Positions 10,658 to 21,719 of a DNA stretch of 64,000 bases are shown piece by piece. The notes beneath the pieces were generated by a model. That model was not told where the DNA came from and searched no databases. It worked only from the letters and a program-made list of their open reading frames with translations. A program made the position numbers and the translations under genes. The DNA is from Aphanomyces cochlioides (taxonomy: Eukaryota > Oomycota > Saprolegniomycetes > Saprolegniales > Verrucalvaceae), in NCBI GenBank assembly GCA_019828595.1, contig JAHQRK010000006.1:2852001-2916000 (forward strand). Direction: 5' to 3'. Each line of letters opens with the position of its first letter. Positions within the stretch are counted from its first letter, which is position 1.

Positions 10658-10799
10658 GAGTCAGCACAGCCATCTGATCTCATTAAATGTGCGTCTGACC
10701 GGTAGAAACTCGTGATTTTCCACACGCAACTAGTAGACTAGAGCTGTTCTCGTTAAATTCACTGTTTGTGATTGCACTGGAGGTTGTGATAGGTTGTTT
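10658..10799 (-). repeat. Right inverted repeat of the Crypton-bearing element
   Basis: Inverted match to 6133-6298. The outer part reads GGTTGTGATAGGTTG toward the boundary at 10799. Confidence 0.75.
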
Positions 10800-11167
10800 A
10801 AAGCAATAATCTAAACCAGTGTCTTTACATTCCTTGAAGGCTGATAATCGAGCTTACAGAGCTGTCGTACAGAAGTCGAGTTTGTGAGGTTTATTCTGCT
10901 ATACGCTGTGCTGCTTTGCTACTTGTGCCCTTTGGTGTTTGAGCCCTTTGGTTATTTGTGTGCCTGCGCCTGTGGATCTCTTTGGTGTGGACATCGCCGA
11001 TTCTTGAAAATATTAATTTTAACGACCCTATGCAGAAAAAGACATGAAGCCAATCAAACAATCCGATAAAACAAAAAATGACTTGGAGCCAATCAAAGAA
11101 TCCATCAAAATAAAAAAGACTTTGAGGAAACAACAGAATCCCATAAAAAGACAAAAAATCGACCAAT
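10800..11167 (-). repeat. Right arm of the long inverted repeat
   Basis: Inverted, diverged match to the left arm at 2617-3012. Landmarks on the minus strand are CACAAACTCGACTT, AATCGGCGATG, TTAAAATTAATAT and TTTGATTGGCTTCAT. The arm is cut at 10799 by the Crypton-bearing element and resumes at 6132. Confidence 0.65.
11045..11161 (+). repeat. Three degenerate ~40-bp tandem units
   Basis: Units begin near 11046, 11086 and 11124 with GA(A)GCCAATCAAA followed by AATCC, A-rich sequence and GAC. They lie inside the right inverted-repeat arm; the left arm shows only one clear unit. Confidence 0.6.
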
Positions 11168-11697
11168 GACCTAAACCTTCTAAACCCTTCAATCAAATAA
11201 GGTTTTGGAGTTCAAGACATATCACTCACGAGTCTCAAGGAGGGAAAGCGGGCTTTGAATGTGATTTGCATTCAACTTCATGTCAACCAATGTTCTCTAT
11301 TTACAGGTTATATATTGTGATTTCCGTCCAAATTTGCCAATTTCAGGCGATATTTCCAATCGCCTGCAAATCGACCAGACGAAATGATTAGCTAAAAATA
11401 ATTTTACTTTCAATTGATTGGCTGAAAACTTACCTAAGTTTGTGTGAAAAATGCTGGGGGTGGCACTTAATCTCTATGACTCTGAATGACTTCGCAGGGC
11501 GACGTCATCTCGTAGAGCATTCCACATTACTCAGCGCTCTTCACGTTGAGCGGAGAGGTCACTGGCCTCGCCAGCGCAGCGACAATGCTTCATCGATTTC
11601 GTGTACCGTCCCAATCACGACTTCAACCAAAGAGTCAAAATAACCTTCTAAAATTGATATTTGCATTATATTTCAGAGGTCTGGCGATTCGGCGATT
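11168..11697. other. No gene seen
   Basis: Short frames only. Target region of the copia insertion; its last five bases (GATTC, 11698-11702) are the left target duplication. Confidence 0.4.
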
Positions 11698-11702
11698 GAT
11701 TC

Positions 11703-11950
11703 TGTTGAGGAACGTGTCGCCAGTGTGCGCCAAATATTTGATCCCCCCAATCAAATATTTGGTGCACACACACGTCACTTAATCTAGCGTTCTCCATCGT
11801 CTCATTGGCGATGGCCACACGCATTGCCCGCACGACTACACTGTCTACTTCAAGAACAAGCTTTCATTTTCACTTAGTTATGCATATTCTCTAGTGTAGT
11901 CTTACATTTTAGTCTAACTTGATAATCTCATTTTCCATTTCACCTCAAGA
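11703..11950 (+). repeat. 5' LTR of the copia element
   Basis: Starts TGTTGAGGAACG, ends CACCTCAAGA. Preceded by GATTC. Contains an internal palindrome around CAAATATTTG repeated as CCAAATATTTGATC and AATCAAATATTTGG. Confidence 0.9.
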
Positions 11951-11965
11951 GGTTCTGAGCCCCAC
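11951..11965 (+). promoter_or_regulatory. Probable primer binding site
   Basis: The sequence right after the 5' LTR, GGTTCTGAGCC, resembles the initiator-tRNA-complementary sites of copia elements (TGGTATCAGAGC type). Position supports it; the match is imperfect. Confidence 0.4.
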
Positions 11966-11978
11966 AACTCAGGACTAA

Positions 11979-12058
11979 CCGCCTCGCCGCCTCTGCACCG
12001 CCTCCAAGCCGCCTCAGCCGCCTCAGTCGCCTCGCCGCCTCGCCGCCGACCGCCTGAC
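11979..12058 (+). repeat. CCGCCTC-rich tandem repeat in the copia leader
   Basis: About ten degenerate 7-10-bp units built on CCGCCTC lie between the primer site and the first ORF. They make a C-rich, G-poor leader. Confidence 0.8.
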
Positions 12059-12198
12059 CGTTTCAAGAAACCAATCAAGAGCTACATTACAGTTTCGCCT
12101 GTTTCTCCTTTTGTGAGATATCGGGTCAGTACCATTGCGGGAAGAACTGTAAGTTTCTGATTGGCTGGCACTAAACTCCTAGTAGAGTTTGCCAATTT

Positions 12199-12588
12199 AT
12201 GAAGACACCCGTCGAAGAACTTGTTCCGAAGACCGTTTCGAACAAGCTCCGCAAGCAGCGCCAAGTCAAGGCCAAGAAGGACACACCTCTGAAAACGTCC
12301 TTTCGTCGCATTAACCCCGACTCGACGACCGATAAAGTCCTCCGCGACCTCATCGACTCTATCAAGCGTTCTCAACGTATTGCCAACTGCCTCGGTGGCC
12401 GAATCGCAAACGAATTTTCGGATCCTGAATTTCAACACATCGTTGAAGAAACCGAAGGCATTCTTTTGACTATCAAGCACACTCTTGAGTCCGCAGTGAA
12501 CTTTGCCGAGGAGAAGTTTGAGAACAAACTCCACGAATTGTTGCATCGCAAGCTTCTTCCAGTTATCAAATCTCGCGGTTACAACTAA
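12199..12588 (+). CDS. Extra 129-aa ORF upstream of gag in the copia element
   Basis: Starts at ATG 12199 and stops 45 bp before the gag ATG. The product is basic at the N-terminus (SNKLRKQRQVKAKKD) and predicted helical and acidic afterwards, with a stretch (IVEETEGILLTIKHTL) that could form a coiled coil. I do not recognise a domain. Copia elements normally go directly into gag, so this is an additional frame, possibly an accessory protein or a captured fragment. The frame is intact. Confidence 0.6.
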   Translation: MKTPVEELVPKTVSNKLRKQRQVKAKKDTPLKTSFRRINPDSTTDKVLRDLIDSIKRSQRIANCLGGRIANEFSDPEFQHIVEETEGILLTIKHTLESAVNFAEEKFENKLHELLHRKLLPVIKSRGYN

Positions 12589-12633
12589 TTTAATTAATTA
12601 GTTTCATCCAATCACATTCATTGAACTTGAACC

Positions 12634-14514
12634 ATGGAATTTAAAAATTTTGTCCACGTGTTCAAAGGAAAGTCGTTCAGTGAGTGGTACACCCGACTCC
12701 TTTCCTTCCTCGAATACAAAGAAGTCGACGCTGTCGTTGAAGGCACTATGCCCGATACTGATCCCGAATACACAAACAAGAACCGTTTGGCGAAAGCTCT
12801 TATACTCGCCGCACTCGATGACCAACACGTGCGAATGGTTAAGAAGTGTCAACATGCTTCTTCCATGATTAACATACTCCGCGACCGATATGGCAACAAG
12901 TCATTTCTGGGACAAGGCCATCTATTCGAGTTACTATTGAAGACTCGAATGGAACCCACTGAATCTGCACGCGTGTACTGCGACCGCTTCAAGATGACAC
13001 TTGAAGATGCTCTTGATGCCAATGTCAAGATTGACCATGGCTTTGCAGTTCACCAATTTTTGCGAAGTCTGGACCACCGCTTTGACAGCTTTGTCCACTT
13101 CCAGTTTCATCGACTTCAGAATGGGGACGATGTTAATGAAACAACTCTGCCGAAGATCTTCACTGCACTTCTTCAGCAAGACACACACATACCGTATGAC
13201 ACGTCAGCTCCTGCTGAACCATTCAATGCTGCCTTTGCCATGACTCCACGTCGGTCCCGCCGCAATCAAGCCCAACCCCGCAATCCTGTCGTTTGCTCAT
13301 ACTGCAACATCCGGAATCACACTGAGGATGTCCGCCGCCGCAAAATAGCAGATCAACGCCAGCAGCAGCAACAACAATCGGGTCAAAACCCCGGCTCTTC
13401 TCAACGCCGTGTCCGCTACTTAACGGGACCTTCTGAAGCACCTGTTGAAGCTCCATCGACGACTGACCGTACTTCTAGTCAACAACGACAGAATACGCCT
13501 CGTCGAAACAACTCGCGACCTTCCAACACCATTCATGCTAGTATGATGGTGTACACGTCGAGCTTCACATTGCAGACTTCCACTCCATCTGTTCCTATCT
13601 CGTCAGACTGGATCCTGGACTCTGGTGCTTGCGATCACTACTGCAACAACGCTGCTTGGTTTACGAACCTAAGACCCCACGACGGGGCTGTTCGAGCTGC
13701 TAACGGAGAAGACATGCCAATTGAAGGATGCGGAACTGTTGTTCTCGAAAGGAACACAACCGCTGGCATCGTCTCAGTTACCCTTGATGACGTTTGGTAC
13801 ATCCCTACCATCCAGTTCAACTTGTTCTCCCTACCAAGAGTCACGGAACGAGGATTCAGCATCATGTTCATCCGCAATGCCTGCTTTATCACGCGTAATG
13901 ATGAAGTGTATGCGCAAGGATTCAAGCACAACCTGCTTTATACGTTGGATATCGCCAATCCTCTTCCAATTGTCCCCGATGAGCCTTCCCGGGATTTTTC
14001 AAACCTCTCTTTGGCTACAACTCCATCTGCCGATGTCTGGCATGCTCGACTTGGTCATATTAGCGTCAAGCATATGAATAAGACTCGTCAATACACTAAA
14101 GGGATTGATATTGATGACTGCAAACATCAATTTTGTGAAAGTTGCCTCGCTGGCAAACAATCGCGACTGCCCTTTCCACAGCGGTCATTAACCTCGTCTT
14201 CCGCGCCGTTTGATCTTGTTCACTCGGACATTTGTGGACCGATGCGTCATCCCTCCATCAGCAATCGAGCGCGATACTTTATCACGTTCACCGATGACTA
14301 TTCGCGATATGGCTTCGTGTATTTTCTGAAGCACAAGTGGGAAGCTCTACAACGTTTTCAAGCCTTTACAGCTTTCTGTCGCACGCAATTCGATCGACAA
14401 GTGCGTTGCCTTCGTTCTGACAATGGCGGAGAATACATTTCACATGCCTTCTCTACTTTCCTCATTGAGAACGGCATTCGCCGTGAGAAGACAGTGCCCC
14501 ACACTCCCCTTTGA
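12634..14514 (+). pseudogene. copia gag, protease and truncated integrase
   Basis: The 626-codon frame begins with a copia gag domain (residues ~1-190), a CCHC-type knuckle (CSYCNIRNHTEDV) whose last Cys is replaced by Arg, and a Q-rich linker. The aspartic protease motif is WILDSGACDHYC. A GAG-pre-integrase zinc site (WHARLGHIS, then CESCLAGK) and the integrase core follow, with the first Asp in LVHSDICGPM and the second in RSDNGGEY. The frame stops at VPHTPL just where the catalytic Glu motif should follow. The next base run continues in another frame with PFERLW, so about 60-70 residues including that Glu appear deleted (family expectation). Confidence 0.9.
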
Positions 14515-16843
14515 ACGCCTCTGGAAATCCAAACCAGACCTATCCCAACTGCGCATTTTTGGATGTGAAGCCTATGCTCTTATTGATGAAAGTGCTCGCT
14601 CCAAGTTTGCATCCAGAACTATTCGTACAATGTACGTTGGGAATGAGCCTAATGTCAAGGGATACCGTTTGTACTGTCAGAAATTCTTCGTCAGTCGGAG
14701 CGTTAAATTTAATGAAGCGAATTCCTACCATGCGAATTCTCCTTCTCCGCTTCTCTTGCCCGCGCAAGACATTTTTGCTGATGAAGATTCTCCAAAAGAT
14801 GAACGTCCCCCACCTCCACGACGCTCGACTCGTATTCGTCGACCTCCAACGCGATTCATGGATACAACTCCAGTTTTCCATCCTGCTGCAAGTTCACCTC
14901 CACAAAGCTCTTCTGTCCCGACATCTGAACAACATGAAGATGTCATTGACGACTCTGTGTCCAATGCTCAAGAGGATGTCAACACGATGATTGAAGACAC
15001 TTCAACTTCGATCCCGGTTGCTCTCGACGACTCTGAGGATATGGACGTATCCACTATCTATGATGCATCTTTCCTGCGTCGTAGACCTCGTGAAGAAACT
15101 ATTGACGAAGACTTTGAAACAGAAGACGACATAATCGTTTCTAAACGTCAACGTATTCTTGTTGCATTTGCTGTTCACTCTACTGGCCTCCCTACAACTA
15201 TTCAACAAGCACATTCTTCACCAGAACGAGAAGAATGGATCAAGGTCACTGATGCTGAATACGACTCTCTCATGGAACATGAAACCTGGACTCTCTGCGA
15301 ACTACCCCCTGGTCGCAAACCCATTGGTTGTCGGTGGTTATTTACCAAGAAATATTCTGCCGATGGTTCTCTCTTGCGATACAAAGCACGCCTTGTTGCT
15401 CAAGGTTTTACTCAAGTTGCTGGTATCGACTATACGGACATTTTTGCTCCTGTGATTCGTACGTCAAGTATTCGCTTTCTACTTGCTCTTGCTGCTTTGC
15501 AATCGATGCAAATATGTCACATGGATGTACAAACTGCCTTCCTCAATGGAACTTTACAAGAAACGCTCTACATGCGTCAGCCGCCTGGATATGTCCAACC
15601 TGGACAAGACCATCTTGTTTACCGTCTAAACAAGAGTATTTATGGTCTGAAGCAATCCTCGCGAGAATGGAATTCTGCTCTCGATTCCTATTTTAAGTCA
15701 AAAGGCTTTGTTCAGCTAAAGACTGACCCCTGCATCTATTTTCAACGTACAAGACAAGGTTTAGTTTTGGTGGGCGTCTACGTTGACGACTTCATTCTAC
15801 TCTCTACAAGCACTGCTGTGCTTGAGACCACCAACCGCAACTTAAGTTCTCGATTTCACATGAAAGACCTTGGCAAATTGACTTTTTGCCTTGGTATAGA
15901 AGTCGACCGACTACAAGATGGATCAATTTTTCTCCATCAGCGCAAGTACATTTTGGATTTACTCGCTACACACGGGTTTACAGACTGCAATCCAATCTCG
16001 ACTCCTCAAGCAAGTTCAGCTACAAGTTCTTCTACGGCTTCATCACCGTTGCCTTTCCGCCAAGTGGTGGGCGAACTTCTGTACCTGACTACGACAACTC
16101 GTCCCGACATAGCCTATACTGTAACTTTGCTGTCAAGACACCTCAATGAACCTGCTGAAGAACATCAACAGATAGCAAAACGCGTATTACGCTACCTCAA
16201 AGGAAAACAAGAGTATGGTCTACTATACTCCAAGTCTGACAAAGAAGATTTTACGATCGATCTCTATGTTGACGCCGACTATGCGAATGACATTTCTACT
16301 CGACGATCGACTTCTGGCTTCCTTCTCTTTCTCAACGGATGCTTGATTTCGTGGAAATCAAAGCTACAGAATATCGTTGCTCTTTCGACTTGTGAAGCCG
16401 AGTACATTTCAATGTCCTATGGTCTCCAAGAAGCACTCTGGCTCAAGTCTCTACTCGAAGAACTCCAATTGGCTATCAAGTTACCCATCAACGTTTACGA
16501 AGACAACCAAAGCACTATCAAGATGGCTGAGAATCCAACTCTTCAACAAAGGACTAAGCATATCGATGTCCGCCATCACTTCATCCGTGATCTAGTCAAG
16601 CAGCGCATCATCAAGATCAACTACTGCCAAACCAACTCAATGCTCGCTGACATTCTCACGAAGGCTCTACCCAAACCCAAGTTTGAAGAGCACATGCCGA
16701 AGCTTGTGACCTCCATTTCCCCAAGCAACAATGAAGAAACGTCTCGATTAGAGGGGAGTGTTGAGGAACGTGTCGCCAGTGTGCGCCAAATATTTGATCC
16801 CCCCAATCAAATATTTGGTGCACACACACGTCACTTAATCTAG
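14515..16843 (+). pseudogene. copia pol: reverse transcriptase and RNase H
   Basis: This frame resumes at PFERLWKSKPDLSQLRIFG (end of integrase), passes through an acidic, proline-rich spacer, and enters the reverse transcriptase. RT motifs include WLFTKKYSADGSLLRYKARL, MDVQTAFLNG and the catalytic VYVDDFILL. RNase H follows with LYVDADYAND, ALSTCEAEYI and the DNQSTIKMAENP region, then KHIDVRHHFIRD. The frame is open through RNase H and ends inside the 3' LTR. It is separated from gag-integrase by the integrase deletion and lacks its own start, so it is not expressed as a normal polyprotein. Confidence 0.9.
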
Positions 16844-17006
16844 CGTTCTCCATCGTCTCATTGGCGATGGCCACACGCATTGCCCGCACGACTACACTGT
16901 CTACTTCAAGAACAAGCTTTCATTTTCACTTAGTTATGCATATTCTCTAGTGTAGTCTTACATTTTAGTCTAACTTGATAATCTCACTTTCCATTTCACC
17001 TCAAGA
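16759..17006 (+). repeat. 3' LTR of the copia element
   Basis: Same length as the 5' LTR with one visible C/T difference. Followed by GATTC (17007-17011). The pol reading frame runs into it and stops at 16843. Confidence 0.9.
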
Positions 17007-17011
17007 GATTC

Positions 17012-17659
17012 AACCAATCGCCGTAGGAAAATTTGAGTAGTTCACACAATATCATGGTACATATAAAATCACTCTGTATTTGTTAGTCCTCAGGAGACTG
17101 CGCCAAAGCGTAAGCGGTCTTCAATAATTTGTGTTTCTCAAATTATGCGACTATTTCAAATTAGTTATATGGATAATTCAAATTATTGTGACACTTTTAT
17201 AATTGTATTTTTGCTCATTTTAATAAAATGAATAATTGAATTTAAGTAAAGTATTGGAAGTAAAGAGTGAAATAAAAATTTAGATTGTTATTTTTATCTA
17301 TTTTGTCTGGAGATAAGCCATGAACACAAGATTACAGAGACAAAACTGCAAAGCCCATCCAAAATCTTCACCCTGACGCAGTGGAGACTGCGTATTCTCG
17401 AAAACGATGCGCGAGAGTTTGTCCTCAGAAGACATTCAGCAAACATGATGAATGTCGGTGTTCTCTTCCGACGTGATGATTGCTAAGAGGAGCGAATATA
17501 CATCGATGCACTTTTTGTATCGTCCATGCAACTTGATGCATTGTCGCTCGTGGCTTCTGCACCGTCCATGAAGCTACACTTCACATGGACAGAGTCAAAG
17601 AAACACATCACAAAGATAGCTCATAAGAAAGTTATATGTATTCATGCAATAGCCACCAT
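17012..17659. other. No gene seen; short dispersed repeats
   Basis: 17324-17390 (ACAAGATTACAGAGACAAAA onward) resembles window positions 1-50, and 17085-17125 (GAGACTGCGCCAAAGCGTAAG) is an inverted match to about 62-97. Both motifs therefore occur together in two places in different arrangement. No ORF of note. Confidence 0.5.
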
Positions 17660-20600
17660 CTATCTCTTTTGGTGGTTGATGTAGCGAAGTGCAAACAGAG
17701 CAAGAACGCGGAAGAGCACAATGCAGCCAATCACGACAAACGTGTTGCGCACTGCATCATCATCCTTCATGTTGAACGCACCCTCCGTGAACTCCTTGAT
17801 GGTCAAGTTGCGCACTCCGAATTCATGCAAAATGGCTTCAGGCACTTCTTGCAATTGTTCGCACGCCATCTCAGTGCCGTCCTTACACTTGGAGAACACT
17901 TGGGCCGTCAAGACAGCCAAACTGTACTTGAATGGAGTGATATGGTAGAGCCACTTGTATCCATGGGGAATTTGAGACGCTGGAGGATTGAAACCCATAA
18001 AGTTGAAGAAGATCGAGTTCATGAGAATACCCATCGCCGTCGCCACATCCACACGAGGCATAGCATACGCCATAAATTGACCCATGTACACGTTCAAGAG
18101 GACGTGCAAGCTCATGTTGAGACCGTAGAAGAGAATCTCGCCAATGCCACCCTTGAAGCCAACGAACGGGTAGAAGATGAGGGCGAACGCATAGGTTGTG
18201 AGGAACACGTAAGGGACTTCAGCCAAGGTCGAACCAACCCAATACCACAAAGCATTGTATGTCTGAGACGCACGTTCACGGTAGTAGGAAGCGCGTTCTT
18301 CGGATGCCAGAGGCAAGACACTGTTGAACGAAATAATACCCACAAACAACGTCGTCATGAACACCATACCACCGACAGTACCATGGTATGTGTTGTAGTC
18401 CACGGAGCAGTAGGTCAAGCCAAACAAGACAGCCAAGAGAATCGACAGGATGATACGGATCAAGTCGTAGGATGGAGTACGCCAGTACATGCGCATGAAG
18501 CGTTGAATCAAGTAAGCGCATTGGATTGCATTCGTGGCTGCACGCTTGGTCTTGAACACCATTTCAGGCAAATCAGCCCGAGGTTGGCAGTGCTGCTCCA
18601 ACTCGGCCGTCAAACGACGAGCTTCGTTGCTTGTCTTGAACACCTCCGCATAGTCCGTCGTGTTGGCACGAGCATCCACACCAGCACCAATCACTTCCAA
18701 CATCCACGTCGCAGGGTTCGCGCCTTCATGGATCGGAGGCGTGCCAGGAATGCGAGTGAAATAGTCGATCAATTTGGTCGACTTGACACCCAATTCACCA
18801 AAGAACACAGTCTGACCGCCACGCTTGAGCAACAACAAATTGTCAAACATGAAGAACACTTCACTCGATGGCTGATGGATCGTGCAAACCACCGTACGAC
18901 CCGTCGACGCAATCTTGCGAATACCAGTCATGATGATCTTGGCCGAACGAGCATCGAAACCAGAGGTGGGTTCGTCCAAGAACAACACACTTGGAGCAGC
19001 AGCCAACTCGACGCCGATCGTCAAACGCTTCATTTGCTCCACCGAGCTGCCACGGATAATCGAGTTCTCAATGTTGTTCAATTCCAACAAGTCAATGCAG
19101 TGGTCGACGTGGGCCATCTTGGTCGCAGTGGGAATATCGCTCGATTGACGAAGCATGGCACTGAACGTCAAAGCTTCACGGAACGTGGCGCTCTCACTGT
19201 GAATGTCCATTTGTTCACAATAACCAGTCCATCTTCGAATAGCCAGATCAGTGGCTTTGTCTCCATTGAGCAAAATGCCACCCACAATCTTGCCTCCCGT
19301 CTTACGACCAGCAATCACATCCATCAAAGTCGTCTTGCCGGCACCCGACGAACCCATCAAAGCCGTGACCGTACCAGGCAAAGCATAACCACTCACACCC
19401 TTGAGCAATTCCAACTCGGGTTGGGCACAAAGTAATGCAAGTCCTTGAACGCCAATGTCACAGGAACAAACGATTGAGAACCATTCGTATATGATTGAGA
19501 GCCTTGTGATGTCATTGGAGTTGGAGGCATTTCATTGTAAGCAGCTTCCTTCTCCTTGGCTTCCGCTTCTTCTTTCTCATGGTCGTCCACGTGCGCACCT
19601 TCGTGGTGGTTGGTGTAGCGGCAGTATTCCAAACTCAAGAATGCCAGGAAGACGAACAAGACATACATAGCAGCCACATACGCCAAACAGAGCCAAATCC
19701 AGTACTTCTTCGTCTCCACGTCAAACAACTCGAGCAACGTGTTACCCATCGTTGGACCCACAGCCGGGTCTTCGCAATACTTGACGCCGTCATACACACA
19801 GACTTGGTAATCCGATGCAGTGTACTGGTTGATAGCCAAGGCACGTATGCACCACGACAGTGGATTGGTCCAGTAGATCCAGATGAGGTAGTCAGGAATA
19901 TCGGAGCGAATGATGATGAAACCAGCATACATGACGAAAAACATGACAGACACCAAAGCGATGGGTTTGGCCACGTGCAAGTTGGGCGACACCACGGCCA
20001 CGAAGAAGAACCAAGACGCGAACAAGACATTCGTCATGAGCAAAATGAGCTCGTAGATGAGGAACGCACCCACTTCACTAGCAAAACCCGAAATCCAGTA
20101 CATGATGCTGCCGAACACGATGGCTTCACCCACGACAAACGGAAACTGGGTCGCCGTCTGAGCCAAGACAAATTCAATCGTACGGAAGAATTGGGCACTG
20201 CGCTGCTTGTAGAAGATCGCACGAGCTTCCAAGAACGTGGGAATCATGGCCACTTGACCCAACGCCAAGAACAACAAAGCCAAGAAAATCACACCGTACA
20301 CCACTTGCGCTTGCTGAGGGTCCACTTGGTAAAACGTCGTCGAGTAGATCAAACCCATGACGACCACCATGAACATACGCGCCCGGACAAATGCCGTGTT
20401 ACGCAATGTCACCTTGAGCTGACGCGAGACCAAGTTGCGCATGCTGGTCTTGAAGTCGTTTTGGAACTCGGGGATTTCCTTCATGTGGTGGGTGGCATCA
20501 TGAAGCAAGAGTTGATGCACTGGACCATCGACATAGTCCATCATAGGACGGTAGATGGCAGACTGTTGAAACAGAGCCGCATATTCTGCTGGGTAGCGCG

Positions 20601-21686
20601 GAACGTTGCGGCCTGGAATCGCATACATGTCCTGTTGGTGCGTGCCGACATCCAACAAAAAGTCAGCCATGTCGCGACCAGGGGGACAGCGGAAGCCAAA
20701 CGATTCAAAATATGGTAGTGCCTCTTCGCGAGGACCGTGGTAGATCACACAGCCTTCGTTCATGATCATCACGTCGTCGAACAATTCAAACACTTCAGGT
20801 GATGGTTGCAACAGCGCAATCACAATCGTCTTCTTCAAACACTTGGCCATACTGCGTTGCGACTTGACAATGTCGAACGTCGCAGCCGAGTCCAAACCCG
20901 TCGAGATTTCGTCCATGAGCGACACTTGCTTCATCCCGAACTCCATCTCACCGATCGTCACACGCTTGCGTTCACCACCCGACACACCACGCAACATGGC
21001 ATTACCCACGATGGTGTCTTTGCAGTTGACCAAACCGAGCTGCTTCAAGATCACTTGAGGATATACTTCGTACAAGGCCTTGATGATCTTGATGGCCTCA
21101 GCGTTCTGTTCGGGGGTACCGTGCTTGAGCGAATCCAAGACACGTTGGGGGACGACACCACCACAAGACAAATGACCAAACACGAGAGTCTCCTTGACTG
21201 TGAGTGTGGGGTAGTGGAAGTCCCGTTGGTTCATGTACGAGACAAACTGGGGGACACGAGACTCCACTTCTTCACGAGGCGTGCCGTTGTATGTGATCGT
21301 ACCACCGAGTTGAATGTTCTTCTCGAGGGCGAAACGACCCGCGAGCATTTGCATCAAAGACAACTTGCCCGAACTGGGTTGACCCAAAAGCAATGTCATT
21401 GTCGCTGGGCGAAATACACTACTGACTGGATGCACAATGTCTTTGTGAACGATACGCTTGTTCTTGGCAAGACTCATGAGACTCTTGACGGTATAGTTCC
21501 ATAACGTGGGAAGCTCCTCGGCACCGTCCTTGTTGGCAACGGCAACATCGGCGGCGAGCGAGAAATCCTTGAAGCGGATTTCAACCTGTGGCATGGCCTT
21601 CCCGCTGGCTGTCTCCAGGTTGTTTCATGAAACTTGTCCGACCCTTCAGCGAGGAAACCATCGGCAGTAATTGCGGGAGCACTCAT
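17660..21686 (-). pseudogene. ABC-1: PDR-type ABCG transporter pseudogene
   Basis: Full-length homologue of ABC-4 (NBD-TMD-NBD-TMD). The original ATG is at 21686 (MSAPAITADGFLAEGSDKFHE). About 10 bp are missing near 21625, shifting the frame until MPQVEIRFKD, where a 733-codon frame (21594-19393) opens. NBD1 has GQPSSGKLSLMQML (Ser and Leu in place of the Gly and Ser of paralogues, the Walker Lys kept), VSGGERKR and SLMDEISTGLDS. A 16-bp deletion near 19418, inside VPNPTKGEPELELLKG of the intact paralogue, separates it from a second 584-codon frame (19414-17660). That frame has GSSGAGKTTLMDV, VLFLDEPTSGFDARS and TIHQPS, and ends NHQKR. The two halves could only be made as separate proteins. 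Confidence 0.9.
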
Positions 21687-21719
21687 GGGCTCTCGATGGT
21701 AGAAAGGAGAATGAGGTCG
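17661..21719 (-). repeat. Left arm of ABC inverted duplication 1
   Basis: Inverted, nearly identical match to 23867-27923. The arm starts a few bases before a CTCATTCTCC initiator-like motif and ends within the stop codon. The two-base length difference is explained by two single-base deletions in the right arm. Confidence 0.9.
21687..21719 (-). promoter_or_regulatory. Initiator-like core promoter of ABC-1
   Basis: The minus strand reads CGACCTCATTCTCCTTTC about 20-30 nt before the ATG, fitting the oomycete initiator pattern (TCA-x-T-Y-Y plus pyrimidine/T-rich flank). The ABC-1/ABC-2 identity begins here. Confidence 0.4.

Larger units (their letters stand above)
6133..10799 (+). mobile_element. 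4.67-kb inverted-repeat element carrying a Crypton gene
   Basis: Ends at 6133-6298 and 10658-10799 are inverted repeats of about 105 well-matched bases, extending further with an indel; the core reads CAACCTATCACAACC. The intact paralogous arm at 2617-3012 runs uninterrupted through the corresponding point, which fixes the insertion boundaries and suggests a short TTA-like duplication. Inside is one multi-exon tyrosine-recombinase gene of the Crypton class on the plus strand. Known Cryptons lack long inverted repeats, so this is either a Crypton nested in another element or an unusual composite. Confidence 0.75.
11703..17006 (+). mobile_element. Ty1/copia LTR retrotransposon, recent but defective
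   Basis: 248-bp LTRs at 11703-11950 and 16759-17006 begin TGTTGAGGAACG and differ at only one base that I can see (ATCTCATT versus ATCTCACT). The element is flanked by the 5-bp duplication GATTC (11698-11702 and 17007-17011). Internal order is short upstream ORF, gag, protease, integrase, then reverse transcriptase and RNase H, which is the copia order. A purine tract, GAGGGGAG, lies directly before the 3' LTR. An internal deletion in integrase near 14505 breaks the polyprotein, so this copy needs help to move. Confidence 0.95.

Noticed and set aside
17636..19435. A 599-codon open frame antisense to ABC-1 (and 26149-27951 antisense to ABC-2; shorter ones opposite ABC-4, -5, -6)
   Set aside because: It lies exactly opposite NBD2-TMD2 coding sequence, has no family motif and a His/Arg/Thr-rich composition typical of antisense frames created by the codon bias of the sense gene.
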